From Pseudomonas inefficax (lineage in GTDB: Bacteria > Pseudomonadota > Gammaproteobacteria > Pseudomonadales > Pseudomonadaceae): a DNA stretch of 37,533 nt. The notes beneath the pieces are model-generated. The model was not told the origin of the DNA. It searched no databases and was given only the letters and a program-made list of their open reading frames with translations. Shown here in pieces: positions 7,588 through 16,630 of the stretch. Position 1 is the stretch's first letter. Each line of letters opens with the position of its first letter. Position numbers and translations under genes: made by a program. Where the stretch lies: NCBI RefSeq assembly GCF_900277125.1, contig NZ_OPYN01000150.1, positions 1 to 37,533 on the forward strand. Direction: 5' to 3'.

Positions 7588-8833
7588 TCATTCCCCACCC
7601 GCCTCCCCCTTTGAGCCTTCCATCAGGCTCAACGTCAAAAGCGTCTGATTGAGCTTACTCCGTGCTTCTGAAATTTTAGAGTCCAAGTCAGCATCAGAGA
7701 CCGAAGACAACGACTCCGAAGGGCCATCTACTAATCTAAGATCTTGTTCTGCCATGAGCTTTCTCAGTTCCCACTGTAGAGCGGCAGCTTCTAAGCGCAA
7801 GGATGAAACATTCCCGATAGTACTATACAAATTATTAAGTGCTAGGCTCTCCTGTAAATCCTTACGCTTCAAGATAGCATCAGCCAAGATGCGACTTGCG
7901 TGCGCCCAATTGTTCTTGACTTTCGCCAAATCAATCGAAGAGCTTGTATCAGATAAAGGGTCATCACGCCGAGCCTCGCGGACTTCCTCCATTGCTTGAG
8001 CAGAAACTTTCTGATCTAAAAACTCACCGGCCCGTTCTAAAAATCGATCAGGTAGGTACATATAGAATCGCTGAGAGGTAACACTGATAAACTCTTCGAC
8101 TAGTGCAGGGAGCGGACCTAGCGTTTTCCCGTTAAGACGCAGCCACCAATCTTCCTTATTATCGCCCGTAACGTAGATTACATCTAGACCGTCAGTGCGG
8201 GATTTTTCAAGTAGTTGGAGCCACCCGATGTAGTCACCATAAGGGAGCAGTCTATCCTCCAATGATTTACCACCTGCCTTATTACTATCCTTAAAACCAG
8301 GCGGAATTTTGTTTTCATAGCGAGCCTCACCCTCCTTGATTAATTCCTCAAGGCGCTCACTCGCATACCCAACCCCCTACTTTACCGTCAAAAATGTCGC
8401 CAATCACGTCCTTTATATCATCACTATAAATTTTAGAATCATGCCGAGCCTTATTAGATTTTAACTCTCCGACAATCAGATCAAATGACTTAATGCAATC
8501 ACCGAGGACCTCAGGACTAACGAACGGATGATGTTTAGTATTCTCAAAATCTCTCCGCAAATTCTCTAGATTTTGAATAGCCTCATCATAGGTTTTTGCC
8601 TGATCACTTATTACCTTAAGCCTATTCCTTAGAAATTCTTTTGCGACCTGATTAGGTATCCATAACCTATCCTTTAACCTTTCAAAAACCTCAATAAATT
8701 CAGCTCGAGTACTTTCAGAATACCGATACAAACTCAAAAGCAGATTAGCATCCACGGCGATCAAACTGTTTTCCCAGAGCTTTTTCAGTTCATCTGGATT
8801 GTTAGCAAAATGCCCAGGGAATGCTTTCCTCAT
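7588..8833 (-). pseudogene. PIN_8-domain protein split by a one-base frameshift
   Basis: Two adjacent minus-strand frames form one protein. The first half starts MRKAFPGHFANNPDELKKLW, then IAVDANLLLSLYRYS (first PIN aspartate) and PNQVAKEFLRNR (glutamate), and ends early at 8357. The second half, continuing from 8356 in the next frame, has LDVIYVTGDNKEDWW (later PIN aspartate) and a helical C-terminus. A run of five C at 8373-8377 (five G in the coding strand) explains the break: removing one G gives a continuous 414-aa frame reading GDIFDGKVG then VGYASERLEE. PIN_8 proteins (PF18476-like) are predicted RNases found in islands and defence loci. GGAG seven bases upstream supports the start at 8833. 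The stretch is AT-rich compared with its neighbours, a sign of transfer. Confidence 0.8.
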
Positions 8834-9218
8834 CGCGATGCTCCAGCCGTCAAAATGCCAGTATTGCACGCCACCAATCGAATCAAAAGGCATCCAACGG
8901 ACCAGCGTTGCGTCCGGACAGAGCTCAGCTATCCGGCATCCGATAATGCAGCAGTAGCGGAAATAATCGACCTCAGGCCGCTACCAATGCGGCCTGCGAA
9001 TCGAGGCTGTCAAATATGGTTCGGCCAGTTTCGGCGACTTTCGCCCAGTAAAACCGAGATGCTTTTGAGCGGTTTTAGACACCCGAACCACCCTTCCCCG
9101 GCGTTCTGCCGAACGATTCCCTTCCTTTGTGTAGTTGCTCACTTCTTGTCGGGTCGCAGGCACCTGTCCTGCCCGGCAAACTCCATCGGAAACAACCCGA
9201 ACCTGAGAGGTGGCCGTC
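8834..9218. other. Intergenic stretch between PIN_8 gene and ligase gene
   Basis: No gene is supported. It holds a hairpin without T tract at 8975-8995 (AGGCCGC / GCGGCCT arms). The promoters for the diverging PIN_8 and ligase genes should lie here but no consensus boxes stand out. Confidence 0.4.
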
Positions 9219-10175
9219 ATGCAGCCCCCTAGGGTACCGTGCCCTGAACGCATCGCGCCGCAGCTCGTTACGCTGGTCAGCCGGCCACCCGCCGGCGCCT
9301 GGCGGTATGAGATCAAGTACGACGGCTACCGAATGCTGGCCAGGATCGACGGGGCGGTCCAGCTGTTCAACAAGAACGGCTACGACTGGACGGACCGCAT
9401 GCCGCTGTTGGCCGCGGACCTGGCCCGGTTGGCTGTGCATTCGGCCTGGCTCGACGGCGAGGTGGTTGTTCAGGATGACGATGGCCGGCCGGCGTTCCAG
9501 ACGCTGCAGTCCGCCTTCGCCACACGCCAGACCGATGATCTGGTGTATGTGGCCTTCGACCTGCTCTACCTGAATGGCATTGACCTGCGCGGCAAACCGG
9601 TGGAGCAGCGGCGCCAGGCCTTAGCCGACCTCCTCGACGACTGCCCGCTTGACCTGGTGCGCCTGTCCGACACGCTCGATGCGGACCCCGCCCAGCTGCT
9701 GACCAATGCCTGCCGCCTGAAGCTGGAGGGCATAGTCGGCAAGCGGGACGGCAGCCGGTACAGCGGCGAGCGCGATGGGACCTGGGTGAAGCTTAAGTGC
9801 GGAAACCGGCAGGAGTTCATCATCGTAGGTTACACCCGGTCATCGGCCGGCATCGGCTCCCTGCTGCTGGGCCTGCATGATGACGATGGGCGTCTTGTGT
9901 ACGCAGGCCGGGTAAAGTCCGGATTCAGCGGGCGCGCCGTGGACGATCTAAGGTCGCGGCTTGGCCCGCTGATCCAGGCCGTCCCGGCCCTGGCAGATCC
10001 GCCAAAGTTTGAAAAGGGCCTGCCAGTGGTGTGGGTTGCCCCTGAGCAGGTGTGCGAGGTGAGGTTTTCAGAGATCACGCCGAGCGGAAAGGTGCGCCAC
10101 GCCGTGCTTGTCGCATTGCGAGACGACAAGCCGGCGGCGGGCATCAGTTTGGAGAGCGACATGGAGCCGCAGTAG
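9219..10175 (+). CDS. Stand-alone ATP-dependent DNA ligase (LigD ligase-domain type)
   Basis: A 318-aa nucleotidyltransferase plus OB-fold ligase. Motif I is EIKYDGYR with the nucleophile Lys33; later motifs are DGEVV, YVAFDLLYL, LEGIVGKR and WVKLKC, and the OB-fold end has VRFSEITPSGKVRHAV and LRDDK. It catalyses ATP-dependent sealing of nicks. The polymerase and phosphoesterase domains of full LigD are absent and no ku gene is in the window, so it is not a complete end-joining system. GAGAGG eight bases upstream supports ATG 9219; GTG 9210 is an in-frame alternative. It lies on an integrated element together with arsenic genes and has a high GC content, unlike the PIN_8 gene next to it. Confidence 0.9.
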   Translation: MQPPRVPCPERIAPQLVTLVSRPPAGAWRYEIKYDGYRMLARIDGAVQLFNKNGYDWTDRMPLLAADLARLAVHSAWLDGEVVVQDDDGRPAFQTLQSAFATRQTDDLVYVAFDLLYLNGIDLRGKPVEQRRQALADLLDDCPLDLVRLSDTLDADPAQLLTNACRLKLEGIVGKRDGSRYSGERDGTWVKLKCGNRQEFIIVGYTRSSAGIGSLLLGLHDDDGRLVYAGRVKSGFSGRAVDDLRSRLGPLIQAVPALADPPKFEKGLPVVWVAPEQVCEVRFSEITPSGKVRHAVLVALRDDKPAAGISLESDMEPQ

Positions 10176-10201
10176 GCGGGGCGAATGCCCTAGGAGGCAT
10201 C

Positions 10202-10477
10202 GTGTACGAGGTATTGGTTGAAGCGGAGGCCAGTGTGCTGCAATGCGAGATCACCGACCTGGTTGACGAGGAGTCGAAGACCGGCGCCTGGTCGAGCGTC
10301 TGGGACGCCCATGGCTACAGGGAGTTGGAGTTCCGTGTGGTCTCCGGCCAGTGGCTCGGTCCAGACGGTGGCCCACATGATTTGGGCCGGAATGGCTGCG
10401 CCGAGATGGCCGACCGTTACGCCGAGTTTATCGAAGAGGAACTATGGCACCAGATCGACGCCGAGCGGGCCGCCTGA
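10202..10477 (+). CDS. Hypothetical small acidic protein following the ligase
   Basis: A 91-aa acidic protein starting at GTG 10202, with AGGAGG at 10192-10197. It begins MYEVLVEAEASVLQCEITDL and contains SSVWDAHGYRELEFRVVSGQ. It lies 26 bases after the ligase stop on the same strand, so co-transcription is likely. No family is recognised; it looks like an element-borne accessory protein. Confidence in coding is moderate, from the strong ribosome binding site and codon use. Confidence 0.55.
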   Translation: MYEVLVEAEASVLQCEITDLVDEESKTGAWSSVWDAHGYRELEFRVVSGQWLGPDGGPHDLGRNGCAEMADRYAEFIEEELWHQIDAERAA

Positions 10478-10640
10478 ATGGTCATGCTCGTGACTGCTTC
10501 CGCCAGTTTCAGCATGTCCACCAGATCACCTTCGTCGATTTCCCGCCGTCGGCGCGCGCCATAGGCGTTCTCGCTAAGGACTGCTGCGCGCCTATCAGGA
10601 TCAGCCACCAAAGCAACTTGGTCGTTCAGCTCGTAGGAAC
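10417..10640 (-). pseudogene. Possible decayed small gene (ELNDQVALVAD..)
   Basis: On the minus strand a frame reads ELNDQVALVADPDRR, then AYGARRRREIDEGDLVDMLK, which is protein-like, but it lacks an in-frame start (an ATG sits one base out of frame) and its end overlaps the 91-aa gene on the other strand. A related stretch at 178-211 encodes ELND-stop-VAWVAD. Most differences between the two are in third codon positions, so a real gene family seems to lie behind both relics. Confidence 0.3.
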
Positions 10641-10666
10641 AGACTCATGTAGCCAGGACATAGCGC

Positions 10667-11368
10667 TTAGATCGAGCGCTGGTTCACGCGAGCAGATAGC
10701 TGCTCGGCGTTTTCCTTCCGCTCCGAATAGCGATCCACCAAGAATTCCTGGCGGTCACGCAGCAGCAGGGTGAACTTCACAAGCTCCTCCATGACATCCA
10801 CCACGCGATCATAATACGGCGAAGGCTTCATCCGCCCAGAGTCGTCGAACTCAAGGTAGGCCTTGGGTACCGAGGACTGGTTCGGGATGGTAAACATCCG
10901 CATCCAGCGGCCAAGCACACGCAGTTGGTTGACGACGTTGAACGACTGCGAGCCGCCACATACCTGCATGACTGCCAAGGTCTTGCCTTGGGTGGGGCGC
11001 AGCGCACCCAGCGCCAGGGGTATCCAGTCTATCTGCGCCTTGAACACCGCAGACATCGCGCCATGGCGTTCGGGCGAGCACCAGACCTGGCCTTCCGACC
11101 ACTGCACCAGCTCTCGAAGTTCCTGCACCTTGGGGTGTTCTACAGGCACATCGTCAGGGAGCGGCAGGCCCGATGGATTGAACACCCGCGTCTGGGCACC
11201 GAAATGCTCCAGCAGGCGCGCGGCTTCTTCCACCAGCAAGCGACTGAAGGAGCGCTCGCGGGTCGATCCATACAGCAGCAGGATGCGCGGCTTGTGCTCG
11301 CTGGAACGGGTCGCTGCAGGCGGCACATCGAATAGCGCGAGGTCGAGATGAGGCAATTGCTCGGACAT
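10667..11368 (-). CDS. arsH: ArsH, NADPH-dependent FMN reductase family
   Basis: A 233-aa flavodoxin-like protein. The FMN-phosphate loop is GSTRERSFS near residue 34, and the conserved ArsH core [20 protein letters not shown] and [16 protein letters not shown] are present. ArsH proteins reduce flavin and metals and oxidise trivalent organoarsenicals, giving resistance to methylarsenite-type compounds. AGGAGG four bases before the ATG, 12 bases after the arsC stop: last gene of the arsRBCH operon. Length is normal for the family. Confidence 0.95.
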   Translation of the reverse strand: MSEQLPHLDLALFDVPPAATRSSEHKPRILLLYGSTRERSFSRLLVEEAARLLEHFGAQTRVFNPSGLPLPDDVPVEHPKVQELRELVQWSEGQVWCSPERHGAMSAVFKAQIDWIPLALGALRPTQGKTLAVMQVCGGSQSFNVVNQLRVLGRWMRMFTIPNQSSVPKAYLEFDDSGRMKPSPYYDRVVDVMEELVKFTLLLRDRQEFLVDRYSERKENAEQLSARVNQRSI

Positions 11369-11380
11369 GTTTCCTCCTGC

Positions 11381-11851
11381 TCAAAGCGTACCGATGCGAT
11401 CCAGCTCATGTTTGAGCTGATCACGGTCGAGGTGATCGAAAGGCAGTGCGAAGAAGGCCTGGCAGCGAGCCTCGATGCGGGCCAGCGTGGCGCGGAATGT
11501 TGCGTCGACCGACGCCTCGTCAGCCACGACATCGGACGGATCCTCCAGCCCCCAGTGCGACTTCAGGGCAGGGCCGAAATACACCGGGCAAGCTTCGCCG
11601 GCAGCCTTGTCGCACACGGTGATGACGATATCAGGAGGGCAGCCCTCGAACGCGTCATTGCCCTTGCTGCTCAGCCCAACGGTCGAGATGCCGGCATGCT
11701 GCAAGGTGGTCAGGCTGCGAGGCAACACCTGGCCCTTCGGAAAACTGCCGGAACTGACGGCTTCAAATCCGTGAGGCGCCAGGTGATTGAACATGGCCTC
11801 GGAAAGGATGCTGCGGCAGCTGTTGGCCGTGCACATGAACAGAACTCGCAT
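11381..11851 (-). CDS. arsC: Arsenate reductase, low-molecular-weight phosphatase type
   Basis: A 156-aa protein with the N-terminal CX5R loop CTANSCRS (Cys7, Arg13) of the LMW-PTP/ArsC fold and the later VCDKAAGEACPVYFG segment with further cysteines. It reduces arsenate to arsenite for export by ArsB. GGAGGAG precedes the ATG. It is third in the operon, 27 bases after arsB. Whether thioredoxin or glutaredoxin is the electron donor cannot be read from the sequence. Confidence 0.95.
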   Translation of the reverse strand: MRVLFMCTANSCRSILSEAMFNHLAPHGFEAVSSGSFPKGQVLPRSLTTLQHAGISTVGLSSKGNDAFEGCPPDIVITVCDKAAGEACPVYFGPALKSHWGLEDPSDVVADEASVDATFRATLARIEARCQAFFALPFDHLDRDQLKHELDRIGTL

Positions 11852-11878
11852 CGGGGCTCCTCCGCTTCGTGGCGGATG

Positions 11879-13162
<1,284 letters not shown>

Positions 13163-13183
13163 GAAGATCTCGCTCGGTGATGA

Positions 13184-13531
13184 TCAGCAGCAGGCAGCGT
13201 CACGAACGGGGCGGCCGTCCATGTTCTTCAGCCGAAGAGAGTTGTCTGCCAACCACTGTGAGTTAGCCTGCAAGGTCACCTGCAACATTTCATGCACCCA
13301 AGCCGGCAGATCCGGGTTCAGGCGGTAATACACCCATTGACCCTGGCGGCGATCCAACAGCATGCCATTGCTGCGCAGCTGCGCGAGGTGGCGGCTTATC
13401 TTGGGTTGGCTGTCGTTCAGTGCGCACATCAGTTCGCAGACACATAGCTCACCGAGGCTAGCGATCAGCAGGGTGGCACGAACACGGGTCTCGTCGGATA
13501 AGCTCTTGAACACATCGGGCGGGGTAATCAT
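13184..13531 (-). CDS. arsR: Arsenic-responsive repressor ArsR
   Basis: A 115-aa winged-helix protein starting MITPPDVFKSLSDETRVRAT, with the metal-binding stretch GELCVCELMCAL (Cys30, Cys32, Cys36) and the recognition helix DSQPKISRHLAQLR. It represses the operon until As(III) or Sb(III) binds the cysteines. The start at 13531 is the family start; the longer frame to 13594 runs across the promoter and is rejected. The end of the protein has two more cysteines (DAACC), which could add metal contacts. Confidence 0.95.
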   Translation of the reverse strand: MITPPDVFKSLSDETRVRATLLIASLGELCVCELMCALNDSQPKISRHLAQLRSNGMLLDRRQGQWVYYRLNPDLPAWVHEMLQVTLQANSQWLADNSLRLKNMDGRPVRDAACC

Positions 13532-13545
13532 GGCGGCACCAATAC

Positions 13546-13577
13546 ATATGGAAAGTTGAATATACGGATTTCCATAT
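13546..13577. promoter_or_regulatory. ArsR operator (inverted repeat)
   Basis: Perfect 9-base arms ATATGGAAA (13546-13554) and TTTCCATAT (13569-13577) with a 14-base spacer, covering the -10 box and spacer of the ars promoter. Placement upstream of arsR indicates autoregulation. The assignment of ArsR as binder is inference from position. Confidence 0.7.
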
Positions 13578-13588
13578 TTTTTATGCAA
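13559..13588 (-). promoter_or_regulatory. ars operon promoter
   Basis: On the minus strand: -35 TTGCAT (13588-13583), an 18-base spacer and -10 TATATT (13564-13559), 28 bases before the arsR ATG. It is embedded in the operator. Confidence 0.65.
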
Positions 13589-13669
13589 GTACATTTGCCC
13601 TGAACGACCGCTATGGGTCGAAAGCCCTTACGACGCGGTATGCAACGCGCTGAGCGAAAACTCCTGGAA

Positions 13670-13687
13670 GGAGCACATTTGTGCTCC
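13670..13687 (-). other. Hairpin downstream of the 99-aa gene copy 2
   Basis: Perfect 8-base arms GGAGCACA and TGTGCTCC with a TT loop. An imperfect copy is at 5897-5914 in the first duplicate. Its place downstream of the minus-strand 99-aa gene in both copies suggests a conserved 3' structure, perhaps a terminator, though a T tract is missing. Confidence 0.4.
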
Positions 13688-13710
13688 AGCCAGCTGTAGC
13701 CCATCCCAAC

Positions 13711-14010
13711 CTATTGTGAGCAGGTGACTTTATCGAATTTCGGCTGGGTATCCGTGGCGATCCGGCGAGCCCGACCCACACCCCAGGCCAAAGCCCTGGT
13801 CATTGATTCACCGGGACGCGAATCGAATGCCTCTTCATGAAGGGCCATGCCGGTCGAGGCATACACCCCAATGAACATCTGCGTGTTACCTGCCCGCGAC
13901 AGTCGCACCTGGACATCTATGTGCGTTCCATCGCTAAGGGTCTCGTCATGAGTACGGTGGTGAAGCGAAGGGTCAGCCCATTTCCAGAAAACTTCACCGC
14001 GTATCCTCAT
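13711..14010 (-). CDS. Hypothetical protein, copy 2 of a duplicated 99-aa gene
   Basis: 99 aa, starting MRIRGEVFWKWADPSLHHRT, with AGGAG six bases before the ATG. It differs from copy 1 (5938-6237) at only about four residues (for example Lys10 for Gln, Ser-Thr for Ala-Ser near residue 53). Retained reading frame and start signals in both copies suggest that the protein is made. As in copy 1, it lies left of broken phage genes and an integrase 3' end. The function is unknown. Confidence 0.65.
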   Translation of the reverse strand: MRIRGEVFWKWADPSLHHRTHDETLSDGTHIDVQVRLSRAGNTQMFIGVYASTGMALHEEAFDSRPGESMTRALAWGVGRARRIATDTQPKFDKVTCSQ

Positions 14011-14101
14011 GTCGATCTCCTACGACTTTAGTTGTATGCCACGGGTTAACTCTCACCATAGCCAAAGCGAGGCGGCAGGCAATCGCGGTATGCCAGTTTG
14101 A

Positions 14102-14215
14102 ATGCCGAACCGGACCACTGGCCGATTTCTTGTACAAAACCAAGTCCGCCGTACAACTCAGTGGCGTGATATCGCGACCAACAACGGCTACTCGTTCAAT
14201 GGCGAGCCGGTATGA
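14102..14215 (+). CDS. Possible 37-aa phage-type protein
   Basis: A short frame MPNRTTGRFLVQNQVRRTTQ ending DIATNNGYSFNGEPV. Its stop overlaps the next ATG in ATGA (14212-14215), the same junction type as between the Ea22-like gene and the broken secreted gene in the first element. There is no clear ribosome binding site, so this may instead be the 3' end of a longer gene lost by rearrangement. Confidence 0.35.
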   Translation: MPNRTTGRFLVQNQVRRTTQWRDIATNNGYSFNGEPV

Positions 14216-14358
14216 CCCGCCTCCCTCTGCCTACTGCTGGCCACCCTGGCCAACTGCCAAGGGCAAGCTGAATCAACAACTCGCGCCGGCTCGACTTCAA
14301 GGTCGAGCGGCTTTTCAAGGTGGAAAGCTGTACCGTCTACCGATTCAACGACGGGTGA
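14212..14358 (+). pseudogene. Broken small secreted phage protein, relative of 6866-7018
   Basis: It starts ATGACCCGCCTC like the gene at 6866. The signal peptide is out of frame after codon 4: adding one base gives LCLLLATLANCQGQ, a lipobox-like end. A second frame then reads LDFKVERLFKVESCTVYRFN up to TGA 14356-14358, which is protein-like. At least two frameshifts are needed, so the gene is dead. DNA from 14359 to 14395 links it to the integrase remnant. Confidence 0.5.
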
Positions 14359-14395
14359 CGGAGAAAAGAATGGCCGAACTGCTGGGGCCCAGCGG

Positions 14396-14764
14396 ATGGC
14401 CGAGCTCCGGCGCATGGCTTCCAATTCAGCGCACGTGGTCAGCCCATTTGTGTTCCAACCGAGCAAAGGTGGGCTGTGGATCACCGAACCAAGTGTTACA
14501 ATCCGCCACTTCAAATCGGCGCTCAAGGCGCTGAACATCCGTGAACGCCGTCAGTACGACACCCGCCACACCTACGCCACCATGTGCCTGATGTTTGGGA
14601 TGAACCCCGCGTTCATCGCGAACCAGCTTGGTCACAGCGTCGAGATGTTGCTTTCTACCTACGCGAAATGGATCAGCTCCTCCTCGGACTGGAGGGAGCT
14701 GGAGAAGCTGCCGCCCCGAGTCGAATTGGTCCCAAATTGGCCCAAAACTGACGAGAGGGCCTAA
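14396..14764 (+). pseudogene. Tyrosine integrase, C-terminal remnant 2
   Basis: About 122 codons: FVFQPSKGGLWITEPSVTIR, then RRQYDTRHTYATMCLMFGM, FIANQLGHSVEMLLSTYAKW and SSSSDWRELEKL. The catalytic Arg-His, His and Tyr of the C-terminal half are present, but the N-terminal half is missing. It is similar to remnant 1 but with a different end (VELVPNWPK versus IGIKSVSA), so the two come from related, not identical, elements. It stops 32 bases before the start of ybiT, where the second att-like repeat lies. Confidence 0.75.
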
Positions 14765-14796
14765 ATACACCTCTGGAACCCCCGCAGGACAAGCAC

Positions 14797-14824
14797 TTGA
14801 TTTCTACCGCCAACATCACCATGC
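14797..14824 (+). repeat. att-like direct repeat, copy 2 (start of ybiT)
   Basis: It forms codons 1-9 of ybiT and matches copy 1 at 7371-7398. Copies 1 and 2 bracket 7.4 kb of accessory DNA that includes the PIN_8, ligase and arsenic genes. Confidence 0.75.
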
Positions 14825-16383
14825 AGTTCGGCTCCAAGCCGCTGTTCGAAAACGTTTCCGTCAAATTCAACAACGGCAACCGCTACGGCCTGATCGGCGC
14901 CAACGGTTGCGGCAAGTCGACCTTCATGAAGATCCTCGGCGGTGACCTCGAGCCGTCCGGCGGCCAGGTCATGCTCGAGCCGAACACGCGCCTGGGCAAA
15001 CTGCGCCAGGACCAGTTCGCCTACGAGGAATTCACCGTGATCGACACGGTGATCATGGGCCACGGCCAGCTGTGGAAGGTCAAGGCCGAGCGCGATCGTA
15101 TCTACTCGCTGCCGGAAATGACCGAGGAAGACGGCATGGCCGTCGCCGAGCTGGAAACCGAGTTCGCCGAGATGGACGGCTACACCGCCGAATCCCGCGC
15201 CGGTGAACTGCTGCTGGGCCTGGGTATCCCACTGGAACAGCACTTCGGCCCGATGAGCGAAGTGGCGCCGGGCTGGAAGCTGCGTGTCCTGCTGGCCCAG
15301 GCGCTGTTCTCGGACCCGGACGTGCTGCTGCTCGACGAACCGACCAACCACCTGGACATCAACACCATCCGCTGGCTGGAAACCATCCTCACCGCGCGTA
15401 ACAGCACCATGGTGATCATTTCCCACGACCGGCACTTCCTCAACAGTGTCTGCACCCACATGGCCGACCTGGACTACGGCGAGCTGCGCGTGTTCCCGGG
15501 CAACTACGACGAGTACATGACCGCTGCCACCCAGGCCCGCGAACAGTTGCTGTCGGACAACGCCAAGAAGAAAGCCCAGATCGCCGAACTGCAGACCTTC
15601 GTCAGCCGTTTCTCGGCCAACGCCTCCAAGGCCAAGCAGGCCACCTCGCGGGCCAAGCAGATCGACAAGATCCAGCTGGCCGAGGTCAAGCCGTCGAGCC
15701 GGGTGAGCCCGTTCATCCGCTTCGAACAGACCAAGAAGCTGCACCGCCAGGCCGTTACCGTCGAGAAAATGGCCAAGGCCTTCGACGACAAGGTGCTGTT
15801 CAAGGACCTGGGCTTCACCATCGAGGCCGGCGAGCGCGTAGCGATCATCGGCCCCAACGGTATCGGCAAGACCACCCTGCTGCGTACCCTGGTCGGCGAA
15901 ATGACCCCGGACAAGGGTGAAGTGAAGTGGACCGACAGCGCCGAAGTGGGCTACTACGCCCAGGACCATGCCCACGACTTCGAAGACGACATGACCCTGT
16001 TCGACTGGATGGGCCAGTGGACCTCCGGCGAGCAGGTGATCCGCGGCACCCTCGGGCGCATGCTGTTCTCCAACGACGAGATTCTGAAGTCGGTGAAGGT
16101 GATTTCCGGTGGTGAGCAAGGCCGCATGCTGTTCGGCAAGCTGATCCTGCAGAAGCCGAACGTGCTGGTGATGGACGAGCCGACCAACCACCTGGACATG
16201 GAATCGATCGAGGCGCTGAACCTGGCGCTGGAAAACTATCCGGGCACCCTGCTGTTCGTCAGCCACGACCGCGAGTTCGTGTCGTCGCTGGCCACGCGCA
16301 TCATCGAGCTGTCGGCTGATGGTGTGGTGGACTTTAGCGGTACCTACGACGATTACCTGCGTAGCCAGGGTGTGCTGGTCTGA
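14797..16383 (+). CDS. ybiT: ABC-F family ATPase, YbiT-like
   Basis: A 528-aa protein with two ABC domains and no membrane segments. Domain 1: Walker [10 protein letters not shown] (about residue 38), Walker [12 protein letters not shown]. The linker (about 245-310) is helical and charged. Domain 2: Walker [10 protein letters not shown], signature ISGGEQGRM, Walker [16 protein letters not shown] proteins act on the ribosome, easing stalled translation. The frame starts with TTG at 14797 (residues [12 protein letters not shown]); CAGGA lies a few bases upstream in element-derived DNA, so integration has replaced its leader. ATG 14821 is a less likely start, because it would cut the first strand. 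Confidence 0.93.
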   Translation: MISTANITMQFGSKPLFENVSVKFNNGNRYGLIGANGCGKSTFMKILGGDLEPSGGQVMLEPNTRLGKLRQDQFAYEEFTVIDTVIMGHGQLWKVKAERDRIYSLPEMTEEDGMAVAELETEFAEMDGYTAESRAGELLLGLGIPLEQHFGPMSEVAPGWKLRVLLAQALFSDPDVLLLDEPTNHLDINTIRWLETILTARNSTMVIISHDRHFLNSVCTHMADLDYGELRVFPGNYDEYMTAATQAREQLLSDNAKKKAQIAELQTFVSRFSANASKAKQATSRAKQIDKIQLAEVKPSSRVSPFIRFEQTKKLHRQAVTVEKMAKAFDDKVLFKDLGFTIEAGERVAIIGPNGIGKTTLLRTLVGEMTPDKGEVKWTDSAEVGYYAQDHAHDFEDDMTLFDWMGQWTSGEQVIRGTLGRMLFSNDEILKSVKVISGGEQGRMLFGKLILQKPNVLVMDEPTNHLDMESIEALNLALENYPGTLLFVSHDREFVSSLATRIIELSADGVVDFSGTYDDYLRSQGVLV

Positions 16384-16416
16384 TTGATGGGGCGGCCTGG
16401 CATCTTGTATGGCTGG

Positions 16417-16510
16417 GCCGGCCTCTTCGCGGGCATGCCCGCTCCCACAGGGGACTGCATAGCATTCAAGGCCTATGCAAATCCTGTGGGAGCGGGCGAG
16501 CCCGCGAAGA
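16417..16510. repeat. REP pair
   Basis: Left arm from GGCCGGCCTCTTCGCGGGCA to CTCCCACAG; right arm from CCTGTGGGAGCGGGCGAGCC to GCGAAG. The spacer has its own short inverted repeat (TGCATAG / CTATGCA). It lies between ybiT and the MFS gene. Confidence 0.9.
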
Positions 16511-16630
16511 ATCCACCACCGAACCGTCAGGCTGACGCTCCCCGACGAATAATTCGTTAGCCTGCTTTCATTTCCTTCGCGCAACGGCCATGATGGGGCC
16601 ACGCCCAACCGCCCGCCCGCGAACGTGCCC

